From the NCBI GenBank assembly GCA_002390285.1, contig DGPB01000011.1, positions 121,440 through 185,439 on the forward strand: a stretch of 64,000 bases of DNA, given 5' to 3'. The notes under the pieces were generated by a model that made no database searches, was not told the origin of the DNA, and saw only the letters and a list, made by a program, of their open reading frames with translations. This document shows, one piece after another, positions 42,250-51,704 of this stretch. A program made the translations under genes and the position numbers. Numbering within the stretch: the stretch's first letter is position 1; each line of letters opens with the position of its first letter. Origin of the DNA: Cellvibrionales bacterium UBA4451. Its GTDB lineage: Bacteria; Pseudomonadota; Gammaproteobacteria; Pseudomonadales; Porticoccaceae.

Positions 42250-42434
42250 GATCTATGGCCTCATTTATCGATTGATGACTTATCGGTTGGCAACCTATTG
42301 TTAGCCAGTTGCGAAAAGCGGCCAAAGTATACACCACACACTGTTATAGAAAACCACCAATGGCACTGAAACGGCTTTGCCGGTAAGATTCTTGGCTTAT
42401 TTTCATGACTATTGAGGCAAGCCCAATCAAAGCG

Positions 42435-43994
42435 ATGAGTGAACCGAAAAAACCACTACTCCTTCTAGTGCTGGATGGCTATGGCTACAGTGAAAGCACG
42501 AAACATAATGCTATTTACACCGCAAACACCCCAACCATGGATGACGCTTGGGCAACACGCCCTCGAACTGTTATTGATACCTCGGGGTTGTCGACAGGTC
42601 TGCCTGAAGGCCAGATGGGCAACAGTGAAGTTGGGCATATAACACTGGGGGCTGGTCGAGTCATTTTTCAAAGCTTCACTCGGATAAATAAGGCCGTTAG
42701 TGATGGTGATTTTTTTGCCAACCCCGCTTATGTCCAGGCCATCGACAAGGCTGCAGCCTCAGAGAAAGCCATACACATCCTTGGCCTGCTTTCCTCCGGT
42801 GGCGTCCACAGTCACGAAGATCATATAAACGCCATGGTGAACATGGCGGCCCAGCGTGGTGCCACAAAAGTATACGTGCATGCCTTCCTGGACGGGCGAG
42901 ACACACCACCTCGAAGCGCTGAAGCCTCATTGAGAACCACCGCGACAATACTGTCAGGCCTAGGTGTTGGTCGAATTGCAACCATTTGTGGCCGCTTCTA
43001 TGCCATGGATCGGGACCAGCGCTGGGACAGAGTATCGGCCGCATACGACATGCTGACACTCGGAAAAACAACGCATCGATCCACCGACCCCATTGCCGGG
43101 TTACACGCAGGCTATGATCGTGATGAGAATGATGAGTTTATACTCCCAACGCTTATTTGTGGTGAGGGTGAACAGCCCGTCACCATCAGGGAGGGAGACA
43201 CCGTAATCTACATGAATTTCCGGCCCGACCGAGCAAGACAGCTAACCCGTGCTTTTGTAGATGACAACTTTAATGGTTTTAATCGCACAGCCCGACCTGT
43301 ATTGGCTGATTTTGTCATGACCACAGAATACGCAGCTGATATTCATACCAGTTGCGCCTTTCCACCCGAAAACCTCAAAAATTCATTTGGTGAATATTTA
43401 AGCAGCTTGGGAAAAACTCAGTTACGCATTGCTGAAACCGAAAAGTATGCTCATGTCACATTTTTCTTCAGTGGTGGCCAAGAAGACCCTTTCGAAGGGG
43501 AAGACCGAGTGCTCGTCCCCTCCCCTAAAGTCGCCACCTATGACCTTCAGCCGGAGATGAGCGCCTATGAGCTGACCGACAAACTGATTAGTGCCATTAA
43601 AAGCCAGCAATACGACGCCATTATTTGCAACTACGCCAACTGCGATCAAGTTGGACACAGCGGTATCTTTGATGCTGCCGTCAAGGCGGTTGAAGTCGTG
43701 GATGAATGTGTATCCAAGGTAATCACGGCGATCGAGAAGGTTGGCGGTGAATGCCTTATCACCGCCGATCACGGCAATGTAGAACAGATGTTCGATGAAG
43801 ACTCTGGCCAGGTACATACCCAACACACCACGCTACCTGTGCCACTGATTTACGTGGGTCATCAGGATCTGATGCTTGCTGACAACGGTACGTTGGCCGA
43901 TGTGGCTCCCAGCATGTTAACGTTACTGGGATTACCTCAGCCTCCTGAAATGACTGGCCATTCACTGGTCACTATCAACCGCCCAGCTGATTGA
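42435..43994 (+). CDS. gpmI: 2,3-bisphosphoglycerate-independent phosphoglycerate mutase
   Basis: The Mn2+-dependent glycolytic mutase of the alkaline-phosphatase superfamily. LLVLDGYGYSES carries the first metal ligand, the phosphorylated Ser is in GNSEVGH, and the second metal cluster is in NYANCDQVGHSG and ITADHGNVEQM. ATG 42435 (MSEPKKPLLLL) agrees best with family N-termini; ATG 42405 would add ten residues. It is followed by envC and ctpA in the same orientation, as in Pseudomonas. Confidence 0.96.
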   Translation: MSEPKKPLLLLVLDGYGYSESTKHNAIYTANTPTMDDAWATRPRTVIDTSGLSTGLPEGQMGNSEVGHITLGAGRVIFQSFTRINKAVSDGDFFANPAYVQAIDKAAASEKAIHILGLLSSGGVHSHEDHINAMVNMAAQRGATKVYVHAFLDGRDTPPRSAEASLRTTATILSGLGVGRIATICGRFYAMDRDQRWDRVSAAYDMLTLGKTTHRSTDPIAGLHAGYDRDENDEFILPTLICGEGEQPVTIREGDTVIYMNFRPDRARQLTRAFVDDNFNGFNRTARPVLADFVMTTEYAADIHTSCAFPPENLKNSFGEYLSSLGKTQLRIAETEKYAHVTFFFSGGQEDPFEGEDRVLVPSPKVATYDLQPEMSAYELTDKLISAIKSQQYDAIICNYANCDQVGHSGIFDAAVKAVEVVDECVSKVITAIEKVGGECLITADHGNVEQMFDEDSGQVHTQHTTLPVPLIYVGHQDLMLADNGTLADVAPSMLTLLGLPQPPEMTGHSLVTINRPAD

Positions 43995-44009
43995 TAACGG
44001 TCTCTTATC

Positions 44010-45152
44010 ATGTCGAAGACCCGGCTAATCATTTCAGCAGTGCTGGCGCTTTTACTTGTGCCATGCACCCTAGCCGACGAAAAAGAAGATCGGACTAAAC
44101 TTAAAGCCATCAGTCAGGACATTGCCAAATTACAACAATCCATTAAGGGCGGTAGTGAAAAACAAGATTCTCTCAACAAGGCATTGAGAAAAGCTGAGCT
44201 AGCATCTGCCGGAATCAGCCTCAAGATCAGCACACTAGAAACCAAACTCGTCGCCTTAAATACCGAGCTCTTGAAACTCCAGCAGCACCAATCAATACTG
44301 GAAGCGTCTCGAAAAAGTCAGCAGGAACTGATTTCGAAACAGATGTCCACGGCCTACCACCTTGGCAGCGAGGAACCAATCAAACTGCTACTCAACCAGG
44401 AAGATCCCGACAAAATAAGTCGGATATTGAAATATTACGATTACTTCCTGCAAGCTCGAGGCGAAAAACTGAGCCAGTACCGCGAAACCCTTTCCTCACT
44501 CAACAAAGTCGAAACTTCGATCTCTGATCATCAGCTGGCGTTATCCGCACATCGAGACGCCCTCAAACAAGAACAGCTTGAACTTACCAAACGGCAAGAG
44601 GCGCGTCGTGACGTATTAGCCCTACTAAACAAGCAGCTCAGCGGTTCCCATCAAGCGTTAAACCAACTTAGAACTGAGCGCAGTAGACTAGAGATCGTCC
44701 TCAAATCTCTCCAGGAAAGTATTGCCACGTTATCTCTACCCGGCACCGAACAATCCTTTACTAGCCAAAAAGGTCAGTTACCATGGCCCATTTCCGGCCA
44801 ACTCACCAAACATTTTGGGGCTAGCCGCAATACCAACATCACATGGAATGGCTGGCTGCTCAAGGCTAGGGAGGGCTCGCCCGTCAATACGGTTCACCAC
44901 GGCAGAGTCATCTTTTCCGATTATTTACGAGGTCATGGACTACTAATAATTATTGATCACGGTGATGGCTACATGAGCCTGTATGCCCATAATCAAGTAC
45001 TGCTTAAGGAAACCGGGGAATGGGTGCTGACAGGAGAAACCATTGCTAAAGTTGGAAATACCGGTGGTCGAAGCGAAAATGCTCTGTATTTCGAGATTCG
45101 CCACAATGGCAAACCTACCAACCCAAAACGCTGGTTGAAAAAAAAGGGATGA
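44010..45152 (+). CDS. envC: murein hydrolase activator EnvC
   Basis: A 380-residue periplasmic protein with a signal peptide ending PCTLADEK, a long coiled coil (about 25-240) and a C-terminal LytM/peptidase M23 domain (about 270-378). The LytM zinc ligands are degenerate: the first motif reads TWNGWLLKA and lacks the usual HxGxD. This is the state of non-catalytic EnvC, which activates the amidases AmiA/AmiB at the septum together with FtsEX. It lies 15 bases downstream of gpmI. Confidence 0.93.
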   Translation: MSKTRLIISAVLALLLVPCTLADEKEDRTKLKAISQDIAKLQQSIKGGSEKQDSLNKALRKAELASAGISLKISTLETKLVALNTELLKLQQHQSILEASRKSQQELISKQMSTAYHLGSEEPIKLLLNQEDPDKISRILKYYDYFLQARGEKLSQYRETLSSLNKVETSISDHQLALSAHRDALKQEQLELTKRQEARRDVLALLNKQLSGSHQALNQLRTERSRLEIVLKSLQESIATLSLPGTEQSFTSQKGQLPWPISGQLTKHFGASRNTNITWNGWLLKAREGSPVNTVHHGRVIFSDYLRGHGLLIIIDHGDGYMSLYAHNQVLLKETGEWVLTGETIAKVGNTGGRSENALYFEIRHNGKPTNPKRWLKKKG

Positions 45153-45270
45153 TTTGGGCCAAGTGATCACATCATTTTGTATCCGTCCCACAGGACAATC
45201 CGGTAATAGGGCACCTTTCCCTATATCATTGTCAAACGTACACTGCCCGAACACGCATTAGGAAAAACCC

Positions 45271-46542
45271 ATGAAGCCACTCTTAACTTCACTGTTTGTC
45301 GCCTTGGTTGCCCTCTCACCAAATGCCAATACGTTGGCTCAGGATATTGCCGAGGATGCTCGCCTTCCGCTGGAAGAGTTGCGCCACTTCACTCAAGTAT
45401 TTGACCAAGTACGTCAAGCTTATGTAGAAGAAGTGGATGACAAAGCCTTACTTGAGATGTCAATTATTGGCTTGCTCAGCAGTCTGGACCCACACTCGGT
45501 GTACCTCGACAAAAGCTCTTATGCTGAGCTGCAGGAGCACACCTCTGGCGAGTTTGGTGGACTTGGCATTGAAGTCGGTATGGAAGGTGGCTTTATTAAG
45601 GTCATTTCGCCCATTGATGACACGCCTGCCAAACGGGCGGGTATCAAAGCGGGCGACTTGATTATTAAATTAAATGACCAAGTGGTTCAAGGCATGAGCT
45701 TGAATGAAGCCATTGATATTATGCGTGGCCCAAAAGGCTCAACGCTATCATTGACAGTGGTTAGAGAGCATGTGGATGGCCCTTTAGAGATAGACGTCAT
45801 CCGTGATCTTATTAAGGTCAACAGTGTCCGCGGCAAACTTCTGGAACCCGGCTTTAGCTATGTGCGTATAGCGCAGTTTCAAGAAAATACCGGCAGGGAA
45901 TTCCGTAGTACCATCAACGACCTGTTAAAACAAGATAATAACCTAAAAGGAATGGTGCTAGATTTACGCAATAATCCTGGAGGCCTACTACACTCCTCCG
46001 TAGATGTTGCCGACACCCTCCTTGATGGAGGGTTAGTTGTTTACACCGAGGGCCGCATGCCCAGCTCAAACAACTCTTTTCACGCAACACCCGGAGATGC
46101 GCTCAACGGCCTACCCATTGTGGTGCTAATTAATGAAGGGTCAGCTTCAGCCGCAGAAATTGTAGCTGGCGCCCTGCAAGACCACCACCGCGCACTGTTA
46201 CTTGGTACTGATAGTTTCGGCAAAGGGTCCGTGCAAACAGTCATCCCTCTTGGTGATGGCCGAGGTATAAAGCTCACCACTGCCCGCTACTTCACGCCCA
46301 ATAAGCGATCAATTCAGGCTGAAGGTATCAAGCCTGATATCATTGTGGAGCCTGCTGAGATCAAACTACTGGAACCTCACAAACTAGTCAAAGAGGAAAA
46401 CCTGTCAGGTCATTTGAGCAATAAAACCAACTCTAAAGAACAAGCTAAAAATAGTGTCTCTTTGGAAGACAACCAGCTTTATGAAGCGCTGAACTTGCTA
46501 AAAGGCTTCGACATACTCAACAAGCAAATCCCTAAAATATGA
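45271..46542 (+). CDS. ctpA: carboxy-terminal processing protease (S41)
   Basis: A periplasmic CtpA-type serine protease of 423 residues. A signal peptide is followed by an N-terminal helical region, a PDZ domain at about 95-165 (GEFGGLGIEVGME) and an S41 core with nucleophile Ser in EGSASAAEIVAGAL (about 290) and Lys in DSFGKGSVQT (about 317). Relatives trim periplasmic proteins, including peptidoglycan hydrolases. The last 60 residues are polar and variable. It has the usual position after envC. Confidence 0.95.
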   Translation: MKPLLTSLFVALVALSPNANTLAQDIAEDARLPLEELRHFTQVFDQVRQAYVEEVDDKALLEMSIIGLLSSLDPHSVYLDKSSYAELQEHTSGEFGGLGIEVGMEGGFIKVISPIDDTPAKRAGIKAGDLIIKLNDQVVQGMSLNEAIDIMRGPKGSTLSLTVVREHVDGPLEIDVIRDLIKVNSVRGKLLEPGFSYVRIAQFQENTGREFRSTINDLLKQDNNLKGMVLDLRNNPGGLLHSSVDVADTLLDGGLVVYTEGRMPSSNNSFHATPGDALNGLPIVVLINEGSASAAEIVAGALQDHHRALLLGTDSFGKGSVQTVIPLGDGRGIKLTTARYFTPNKRSIQAEGIKPDIIVEPAEIKLLEPHKLVKEENLSGHLSNKTNSKEQAKNSVSLEDNQLYEALNLLKGFDILNKQIPKI

Positions 46543-46621
46543 CCTGCGTCAGAAGAAAAAAATGAACCTGTTGACTTTTCTGACAATGTTGTGCTGAATC
46601 AACTCATGGCATTATTAGTAA

Positions 46622-46640
46622 AATGCACTAGAAGTGCATT
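46622..46640. promoter_or_regulatory. perfect palindrome upstream of the DUF6316-like gene
   Basis: AATGCACT, three bases, AGTGCATT: an 8-bp perfect inverted repeat in the 161-base gap after ctpA. It could be an operator or a short RNA hairpin. It has no adjacent T run, so it is unlikely to be a terminator. Confidence 0.4.
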
Positions 46641-46703
46641 CTGTTGAAACTGACCTAACATAATAATAAGAAGAGATGTCTTAACATAAAGGCTTAAAAT
46701 GAT

Positions 46704-46937
46704 ATGGGAACAATAAGACAAGATGAAAATAGTGAGCGCCATCCTCCGATCAGGAGTGACCGTTTTTTCAAACTGCACAACTTCTGGTTTTTCGCTACCC
46801 GTGAAGGTGCGGCTGTGGGTCCTTTTGATTCCAAGGAATGCGCTGATCGAGCTGTAGGCGATTTTATTGAGTTCGCCAAACAGGCGGATGAGGAAACACT
46901 GGCTTTTTTTATACCCGGCGCACGACAAGCGGGCTAA
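46704..46937 (+). CDS. small DUF6316-like protein
   Basis: A 77-residue protein without a signal peptide or membrane segment. The central RFFKLHNFWFFATREGAAVGPFDSKECA (positions 20-47) has the pattern of the DUF6316 family known from Pseudomonas-type bacteria, recalled from memory: an aromatic-rich start, TREG, then GPF. No function is known. It stands alone between ctpA and convergent hisF, whose stop is 14 bases away. Start ATG 46704 has no strong ribosome-binding site. Confidence 0.75.
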   Translation: MGTIRQDENSERHPPIRSDRFFKLHNFWFFATREGAAVGPFDSKECADRAVGDFIEFAKQADEETLAFFIPGARQAG

Positions 46938-46950
46938 CCCATGGACGGGG

Positions 46951-47721
46951 TCACCGCACCTCGATACCACATTCAGCCATATAGGCCTTGGCTTCAGGTA
47001 TTGTATACTCCCCGAAATGAAAAATACTGGCAGCTAGCACGGCATCAGCTTTTCCTTCTACTACGCCATCGACCAGATCCTGTAAATTGCCAACACCGCC
47101 AGATGCAATAACAGGAATATCAACAGCGTCGCTTATCGCCCGAGTTAGCGCCAGATTAAAACCACTTTTGGTGCCATCCTTATCCATACTGGTCAGCAAA
47201 ATTTCTCCTACGCCATAATCCGCCATTTTAACTGCCCAACCAACGGCATCAATACCCGTGGGATTTCGGCCACCGTGAGTGAATATTTCCCAACGCAATG
47301 GCTCACCACTTGTGCTCACTTGCTTCGCATCAATGGCGACCACAATACACTGAGAACCAAATCGCTCCGCGGCTGATCGAACAAACTCAGGATTTTTTAC
47401 CGCTGCAGAATTAATTCCCACTTTATCTGCACCAGCGTTAAGCAATGCACGAATATCTTCAAGAGTGCGAACTCCGCCACCCACTGTCAGGGGGATAAAT
47501 ACTTCACTGGCCATTCGCTCCACCATATGAATCATGGTGTCTCGGTCTTCATGACTCGCGGTAATATCAAGAAAGGTGATTTCGTCCGCACCCTGCTCGT
47601 TATAACGCTTGGCCACTTCCACCGGATCACCCGCATCGCGAATATCGACAAACTGCACACCCTTCACAACACGGCCCTTGTCTACATCAAGGCAGGGAAT
47701 AATTCGTTTAGCAAGCGCCAT
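46951..47721 (-). CDS. hisF: imidazole glycerol phosphate synthase, cyclase subunit
   Basis: A 256-residue TIM-barrel that closes the imidazole ring using ammonia from HisH. Catalytic Asp residues are in IPCLDVDKGRVVKG (about 11) and VVAIDAK (about 130). GADEITFLDITAS and the phosphate-binding GGGVRT and ASGGVGN loops are intact. The partners hisH, hisA and hisB, which usually adjoin it, are absent; ribA lies eight bases upstream on the same strand instead. Confidence 0.97.
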   Translation of the reverse strand: MALAKRIIPCLDVDKGRVVKGVQFVDIRDAGDPVEVAKRYNEQGADEITFLDITASHEDRDTMIHMVERMASEVFIPLTVGGGVRTLEDIRALLNAGADKVGINSAAVKNPEFVRSAAERFGSQCIVVAIDAKQVSTSGEPLRWEIFTHGGRNPTGIDAVGWAVKMADYGVGEILLTSMDKDGTKSGFNLALTRAISDAVDIPVIASGGVGNLQDLVDGVVEGKADAVLAASIFHFGEYTIPEAKAYMAECGIEVR

Positions 47722-47729
47722 AAAAAACC

Positions 47730-48359
47730 TTAACCTTTATCCTGATCATCAAAAAGATGACCCAATTTACCCGCCTTGGTCTCTAGGTAATGAACATTGT
47801 GCGGATTACGGCCAGTCTGCAGAGCAATGCGCTCTGTGACCGAAATACCAAGTGCCTCTAGCGCCTCAACCTTTCGGGGATTATTAGTCAGCAACCTCAC
47901 CTTACTGATATCCAGATGCTTTAGCATAGGCTTACAAATACTGTAATTCCTCATATCTGCGCCAAAGCCAAGCTGCTCATTGGCTTCCACCGTATCGGCG
48001 CCCTGATCTTGAAGGTGGTAGGCCTTAATCTTGTTGAGCAGTCCAATACCCCTGCCTTCCTGGCGTAAGTACAAAATTGCGCCACGACCCTCTTCAGCAA
48101 TGCGGCGCATCGCTTCTTCCAATTGAGCACCACAATCACAGCGAATACTGAACAGGGCGTCGCCCGTCAGGCATTCGGAGTGAATCCGTAATAATATTGG
48201 CTCGCCAGCGGATACATCACCCATAGTCACGGCAATATGCTCTTTGTCGCTATCGGCATCTTCAAAGCCATGGACGTCAAACACACCCCACTGGGTTGGA
48301 AGCTTCGAGCTTTGAACAAAACGTAGGGTCACTGATGACTCCAATAGGTGGTGACTCAA
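47730..48359 (-). CDS. ribA: GTP cyclohydrolase II
   Basis: Catalyses the first step of riboflavin synthesis from GTP. The zinc site Cys residues lie in ECLTGDALFSIRCDCGAQL (C55, C66 and C68 by pattern), followed by the catalytic stretch RQEGRGIGLLNKIKAY and TNNPRKVEAL. The length of 209 residues matches stand-alone RibA. Because the RibBA protein in the same window has lost these Cys residues, this is probably the only functional GTP cyclohydrolase II here. It overlaps the expected promoter region of hisF. Confidence 0.96.
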   Translation of the reverse strand: MSHHLLESSVTLRFVQSSKLPTQWGVFDVHGFEDADSDKEHIAVTMGDVSAGEPILLRIHSECLTGDALFSIRCDCGAQLEEAMRRIAEEGRGAILYLRQEGRGIGLLNKIKAYHLQDQGADTVEANEQLGFGADMRNYSICKPMLKHLDISKVRLLTNNPRKVEALEALGISVTERIALQTGRNPHNVHYLETKAGKLGHLFDDQDKG

Positions 48360-48446
48360 AAAAGTCGGAAGGGTGGCTATTTTAGCCGGGATACGCCCTG
48401 AGTAAAGGGCTTCCCAAGTGTTTTCCCCGGAGCGCTTGATCGTGAT

Positions 48447-49097
48447 CTAATATTTCTTCCTCAAGACCATCACCCCTTCTTCTTCTGTCATTTCAACGCG
48501 ACTCAGAAAACTGTTCCCTAAGAGAACATCTGTGGGATAGTCTCCCACCACAATAGTCGCCGACACCTGATGGGCGGTGATATTTCCGATAACCAGTTTA
48601 TCCAGGTCTACCTCAAAAGCATTCACTATTCCACCCGCCGTACTTGCACTGGCACGCTTTCCACGTCTGAAGTCGACGCCCAAGCGCTTAGCGTCATTCA
48701 GGCTCATTGCCACCGAGGTAGCCCCCGTATCCACCATAAAATCCACGGGATGACCATTGATAGAACCACTGACCATATAGTGACCATTCGAGGCTCGGGG
48801 AATTCTTACTTCAGCCAACTTAGCGGCCTGAAAACTGGAGGAAATATGCTGCGACAAACCCAAGGTAACCCGCCGACCCTCGATTTCAACCACAGCCTGA
48901 TGGCTATCACTGGCCACAAGCGTGACCCCCTCAGGGCTTGCCTGCCCCTGCTTTAACAATCGCTGCTTGCCATTAATCACTAAAACGGCACTGCCACCAA
49001 AGAGCCCCTGAACACGGATATCGGGAACCGCCCAGCTCACAACAGCCGTCAGCAGTCCAACAAGCACCAAACCTGTTACAAGTATTTGTCGCATCAT
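48447..49097 (-). CDS. retropepsin-like aspartic protease family protein
   Basis: A 216-residue exported protein (N-terminal hydrophobic segment about residues 5-23) of the TIGR02281-type clan AA group. The single active-site motif is FMVDTGATSVAMS (Asp about residue 121), which implies a dimer like retropepsins. A short N-terminal SH3-like region (SAVLVINGKQRLLKQGQ) precedes it, and LLGNSFLSR closes the domain. The substrate is unknown. It is separated from ribA by 87 bases and from pgpA by 58. Confidence 0.88.
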   Translation of the reverse strand: MMRQILVTGLVLVGLLTAVVSWAVPDIRVQGLFGGSAVLVINGKQRLLKQGQASPEGVTLVASDSHQAVVEIEGRRVTLGLSQHISSSFQAAKLAEVRIPRASNGHYMVSGSINGHPVDFMVDTGATSVAMSLNDAKRLGVDFRRGKRASASTAGGIVNAFEVDLDKLVIGNITAHQVSATIVVGDYPTDVLLGNSFLSRVEMTEEEGVMVLRKKY

Positions 49098-49155
49098 CCC
49101 TGCTCCTCCACCACGACCATGTCGCTTATCAAAACGTCAACTATGAGGACAAGCG

Positions 49156-49638
49156 CTATAAAAATGTTATAGCCAGAAACAGTAACAGCCAAGTAAAGAG
49201 TCCAGCCACCAAATCATCCAGCATGATACCCACACCACCGCCTACCTGTTTATCGAGCCAACCAATAGGCCACGGCTTCCAAATATCAAAGAGTCGAAAC
49301 AAAATAAAACCCGACAACATCCAAGTCCAAGTCACTGGCACAGCGGTCATTGCCAACCAAAAACCGGCGATCTCATCCCAAACAATACCCTGGTGATCAT
49401 GAACACCCAAATCACTGGCCGTCTTTCCACAAAGATAAAAACCGCCAACCGCCGCCAGTGCCACTATCAACAAGTAGACCGCCAAGGGCAATGTTGCCAA
49501 CATAGGCCACAGTAGCAGTGCCACCAAAGTACCTGCCGTGCCAGGGGCCTTCGGAGCGAGACCGCTACCGAAACCAAAGGCCAGCAGATGCACAGGGTTG
49601 CGTATTAATTGCTGAAAGCTAGGCACCACCTTAGTCAT
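49156..49638 (-). CDS. pgpA: phosphatidylglycerophosphatase A
   Basis: A 160-residue membrane enzyme that dephosphorylates phosphatidylglycerophosphate. The N-terminal FGSGLAPKAPGTAGTL loop, the catalytic acidic segment WDEIAGFWLA and DDLVAGLFTWLLL near the C-terminus are typical. Four or so membrane helices are predicted. It is directly after thiL in the conserved ribD-...-nusB-thiL-pgpA series. Confidence 0.95.
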   Translation of the reverse strand: MTKVVPSFQQLIRNPVHLLAFGFGSGLAPKAPGTAGTLVALLLWPMLATLPLAVYLLIVALAAVGGFYLCGKTASDLGVHDHQGIVWDEIAGFWLAMTAVPVTWTWMLSGFILFRLFDIWKPWPIGWLDKQVGGGVGIMLDDLVAGLFTWLLLFLAITFL

Positions 49639-49653
49639 GGATACTCCTGTTTA

Positions 49654-50634
49654 TTAAAAATGCTGATAGCCTGAATTAGGAACATGTACCAAATCCCCAT
49701 GCTCATCAATACAGCGTACACCCTTCTGCTCGGTAATTTGACCAATACAGCTTGCCGACAATTCACCCTTAGCAATCAACCGTTCAACCCTATCCTGATT
49801 TGCTTTTGGCACGGTGAAGCATAGCTCGTAATCATCTCCTCCGCTCAATGCCCACCGGTTGACGATGGACTTTTCCGCCAACAACTGAAGCCATGGTGCA
49901 ATGGGTAACGCCTCAAGCTTCACTTCGGCACCCACACCACTAGATGCTGTAATATGGCCCAGATCCGCGAGTAAGCCATCTGAAATATCCAGTGCAGCAG
50001 ATGCCAATCCACGGAGTTTCAACCCTTCTGTCAACCTAGGGGTTGGCCGATAAAATCGCTGAAGCAAACGATTGCGCTCATGCTCAACAACAACTGAATG
50101 GCCCTGGTTATCTAACGTAGTGTCAAAAAGAGACAATGCTGCCGCCCCCTCTCCCAGAGAACCGGTGACATAGATGCTATCACCCGCAGAGGCACCACTT
50201 CGAGTGAGCCCTTCACCTTTGGGAACGGTACCCATCATTTGAATAGTGATCGTTAAAGGCCCTGCGGTGGTGTCCCCCCCCACCAGAGCACAATTGAACG
50301 CTACCGCGTCTTCTGCCAGCGCTTTAGCGAAGGACTGCAACCAGGAAGGTCTAGCCTCCGGCAAGGTCAGTGCTAGCGTAAACCATCGAGGCTCAGCCCC
50401 CATCGCCGCAATATCACTGAGGTTAACCCGCAGAGAACGGTGGGCAATATCTGCCGAAGAAGCATCGGCGGGAAAGTGCACGCCGGCAACCAGGGTATCT
50501 ACCGTGACAACAAGTTGCTCTCCCGAGGGTACATTGAGCAGAGCTGCATCATCCCCCACACCCAAGGCAATGCCTGACGCATCACCTAGCGCAGAAAAGT
50601 ACTGTTGTATCAGGGAGAATTCACTCAGAGCCAT
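49654..50634 (-). CDS. thiL: thiamine-monophosphate kinase
   Basis: Phosphorylates thiamine monophosphate to thiamine diphosphate. It is of the PurM/AIR-synthase fold, with GVGDDAALL (ATP/Mg site), VDTLVAGVHF, GGDTTAGPL and ALDISDGLLADLGHI as landmarks and SGGDDYELCF near the C-terminus. ATG 50634 gives the usual MALSEFSLIQQYF; a GTG four codons upstream is possible. It follows nusB with a 62-base gap. Confidence 0.96.
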   Translation of the reverse strand: MALSEFSLIQQYFSALGDASGIALGVGDDAALLNVPSGEQLVVTVDTLVAGVHFPADASSADIAHRSLRVNLSDIAAMGAEPRWFTLALTLPEARPSWLQSFAKALAEDAVAFNCALVGGDTTAGPLTITIQMMGTVPKGEGLTRSGASAGDSIYVTGSLGEGAAALSLFDTTLDNQGHSVVVEHERNRLLQRFYRPTPRLTEGLKLRGLASAALDISDGLLADLGHITASSGVGAEVKLEALPIAPWLQLLAEKSIVNRWALSGGDDYELCFTVPKANQDRVERLIAKGELSASCIGQITEQKGVRCIDEHGDLVHVPNSGYQHF

Positions 50635-50708
50635 GATCGCACCCACCCCTAATCAGGGCACGAAAACCGGACGATTTATTGATATACACTTTCTCGCCAC
50701 ATCCGATA

Positions 50709-51152
50709 TCAGCGTCTCTTCGGATCCGCTTTTATCTCAACAGCCCGCTTGGCCATTGCCACCTTATCGAGAATACCGTTGATGTACTTATAGGCATCTG
50801 TGGGACCAAATTTTTTCGCTAAATTCACCGCTTCATTAATGGCCACTTTGTAGGGCACATCAATACGAAAACTCAGCTCGTAGGTACCCACCCGTAAAAT
50901 CGCTCTTGAAATAGGATCAAGGTCTTTAGACTTGCGGTCGAGATGTGGCTCATAAGCTCCATCAATTTCATCGAGTTTACCAGGGATACCATGCAGCAAT
51001 TCCCGGAAAAACTCGGTATCCACCTTGGCCATGTTGTTGTCTGTAAAAAATTCCGTCTCAATGACACCAATATCAGAGCCGGAAACTTGCCACTGGTACA
51101 GCGCCTGAACCAATAGTTGTCGAGCTTTTTTTCGAGCTGAAGGTAATGACAT
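50709..51152 (-). CDS. nusB: transcription antitermination factor NusB
   Basis: A 147-residue all-helical NusB that binds boxA RNA with S10 in rRNA antitermination. Landmarks are KKARQLLVQALYQWQVSG at the N-terminus, ILRVGTYELSFRIDVPYKVAINEAVNLAKKFG (positions 85-116) and YKYINGILDKVA. It begins ten bases after ribH, the usual ribH-nusB pair. Confidence 0.97.
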   Translation of the reverse strand: MSLPSARKKARQLLVQALYQWQVSGSDIGVIETEFFTDNNMAKVDTEFFRELLHGIPGKLDEIDGAYEPHLDRKSKDLDPISRAILRVGTYELSFRIDVPYKVAINEAVNLAKKFGPTDAYKYINGILDKVAMAKRAVEIKADPKRR

Positions 51153-51162
51153 AAATTCGTTC

Positions 51163-51648
51163 CTACAACTTATGAAACAGGGAGATCATTTCCAACGCGG
51201 TCAGCGCGGCTTCTTCCCCTTTATTTTCATGGTTTTTATTTTTAGAGCCATCCCCAGAACGATCTTCAGCCTGCTCCAGATTGTCAGTCGTTAGCAAACC
51301 AAATGCCACTGGCACATTTTCATTCAGTGCGACCTCACCAATACCTCGTGTGGTTTCACTGCAAACATAGTCAAAATGTGGCGTGCCACCACGGATGACA
51401 CAACCAAGGGCTACAATAGCGTCGTACACGCCTTTTTGGGCCGCTTTTTGACACACCAGTGGTAATTCAAATGCGCCTGGCACTCGGAACAGATCGACAT
51501 TATCCTCAGCAACACCATGGCGAGCTAATGCCCGACGAGCACCCTCTAGTAAATTCTCGGTAATATTGCCGTTCCAGCGCGCTACCACTATGGCAATACG
51601 CGCATCACCTACATTAAAGCTGCCCTCATCGGGCCTGTATTCGCTCAT
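51163..51648 (-). CDS. ribH: 6,7-dimethyl-8-ribityllumazine synthase
   Basis: The penultimate enzyme of riboflavin synthesis, which normally assembles into a 60-mer or pentamer. The substrate sites are visible in ARWNGNITENLLEGA, VPGAFELPL, ALGCVIRGGTPHFDYV and VAFGLLTTDNLEQA. The segment after that (DRSGDGSKNKNHENKGEEAA) is about five residues longer than in E. coli or Pseudomonas RibH and very polar; it probably forms a surface loop. It is flanked by ribBA and nusB. Confidence 0.97.
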   Translation of the reverse strand: MSEYRPDEGSFNVGDARIAIVVARWNGNITENLLEGARRALARHGVAEDNVDLFRVPGAFELPLVCQKAAQKGVYDAIVALGCVIRGGTPHFDYVCSETTRGIGEVALNENVPVAFGLLTTDNLEQAEDRSGDGSKNKNHENKGEEAALTALEMISLFHKL

Positions 51649-51704
51649 TAATTTCTTCCAAAATACTTATTTTTTGTTGCTATAAATAACACTAATCACA
51701 ACCG

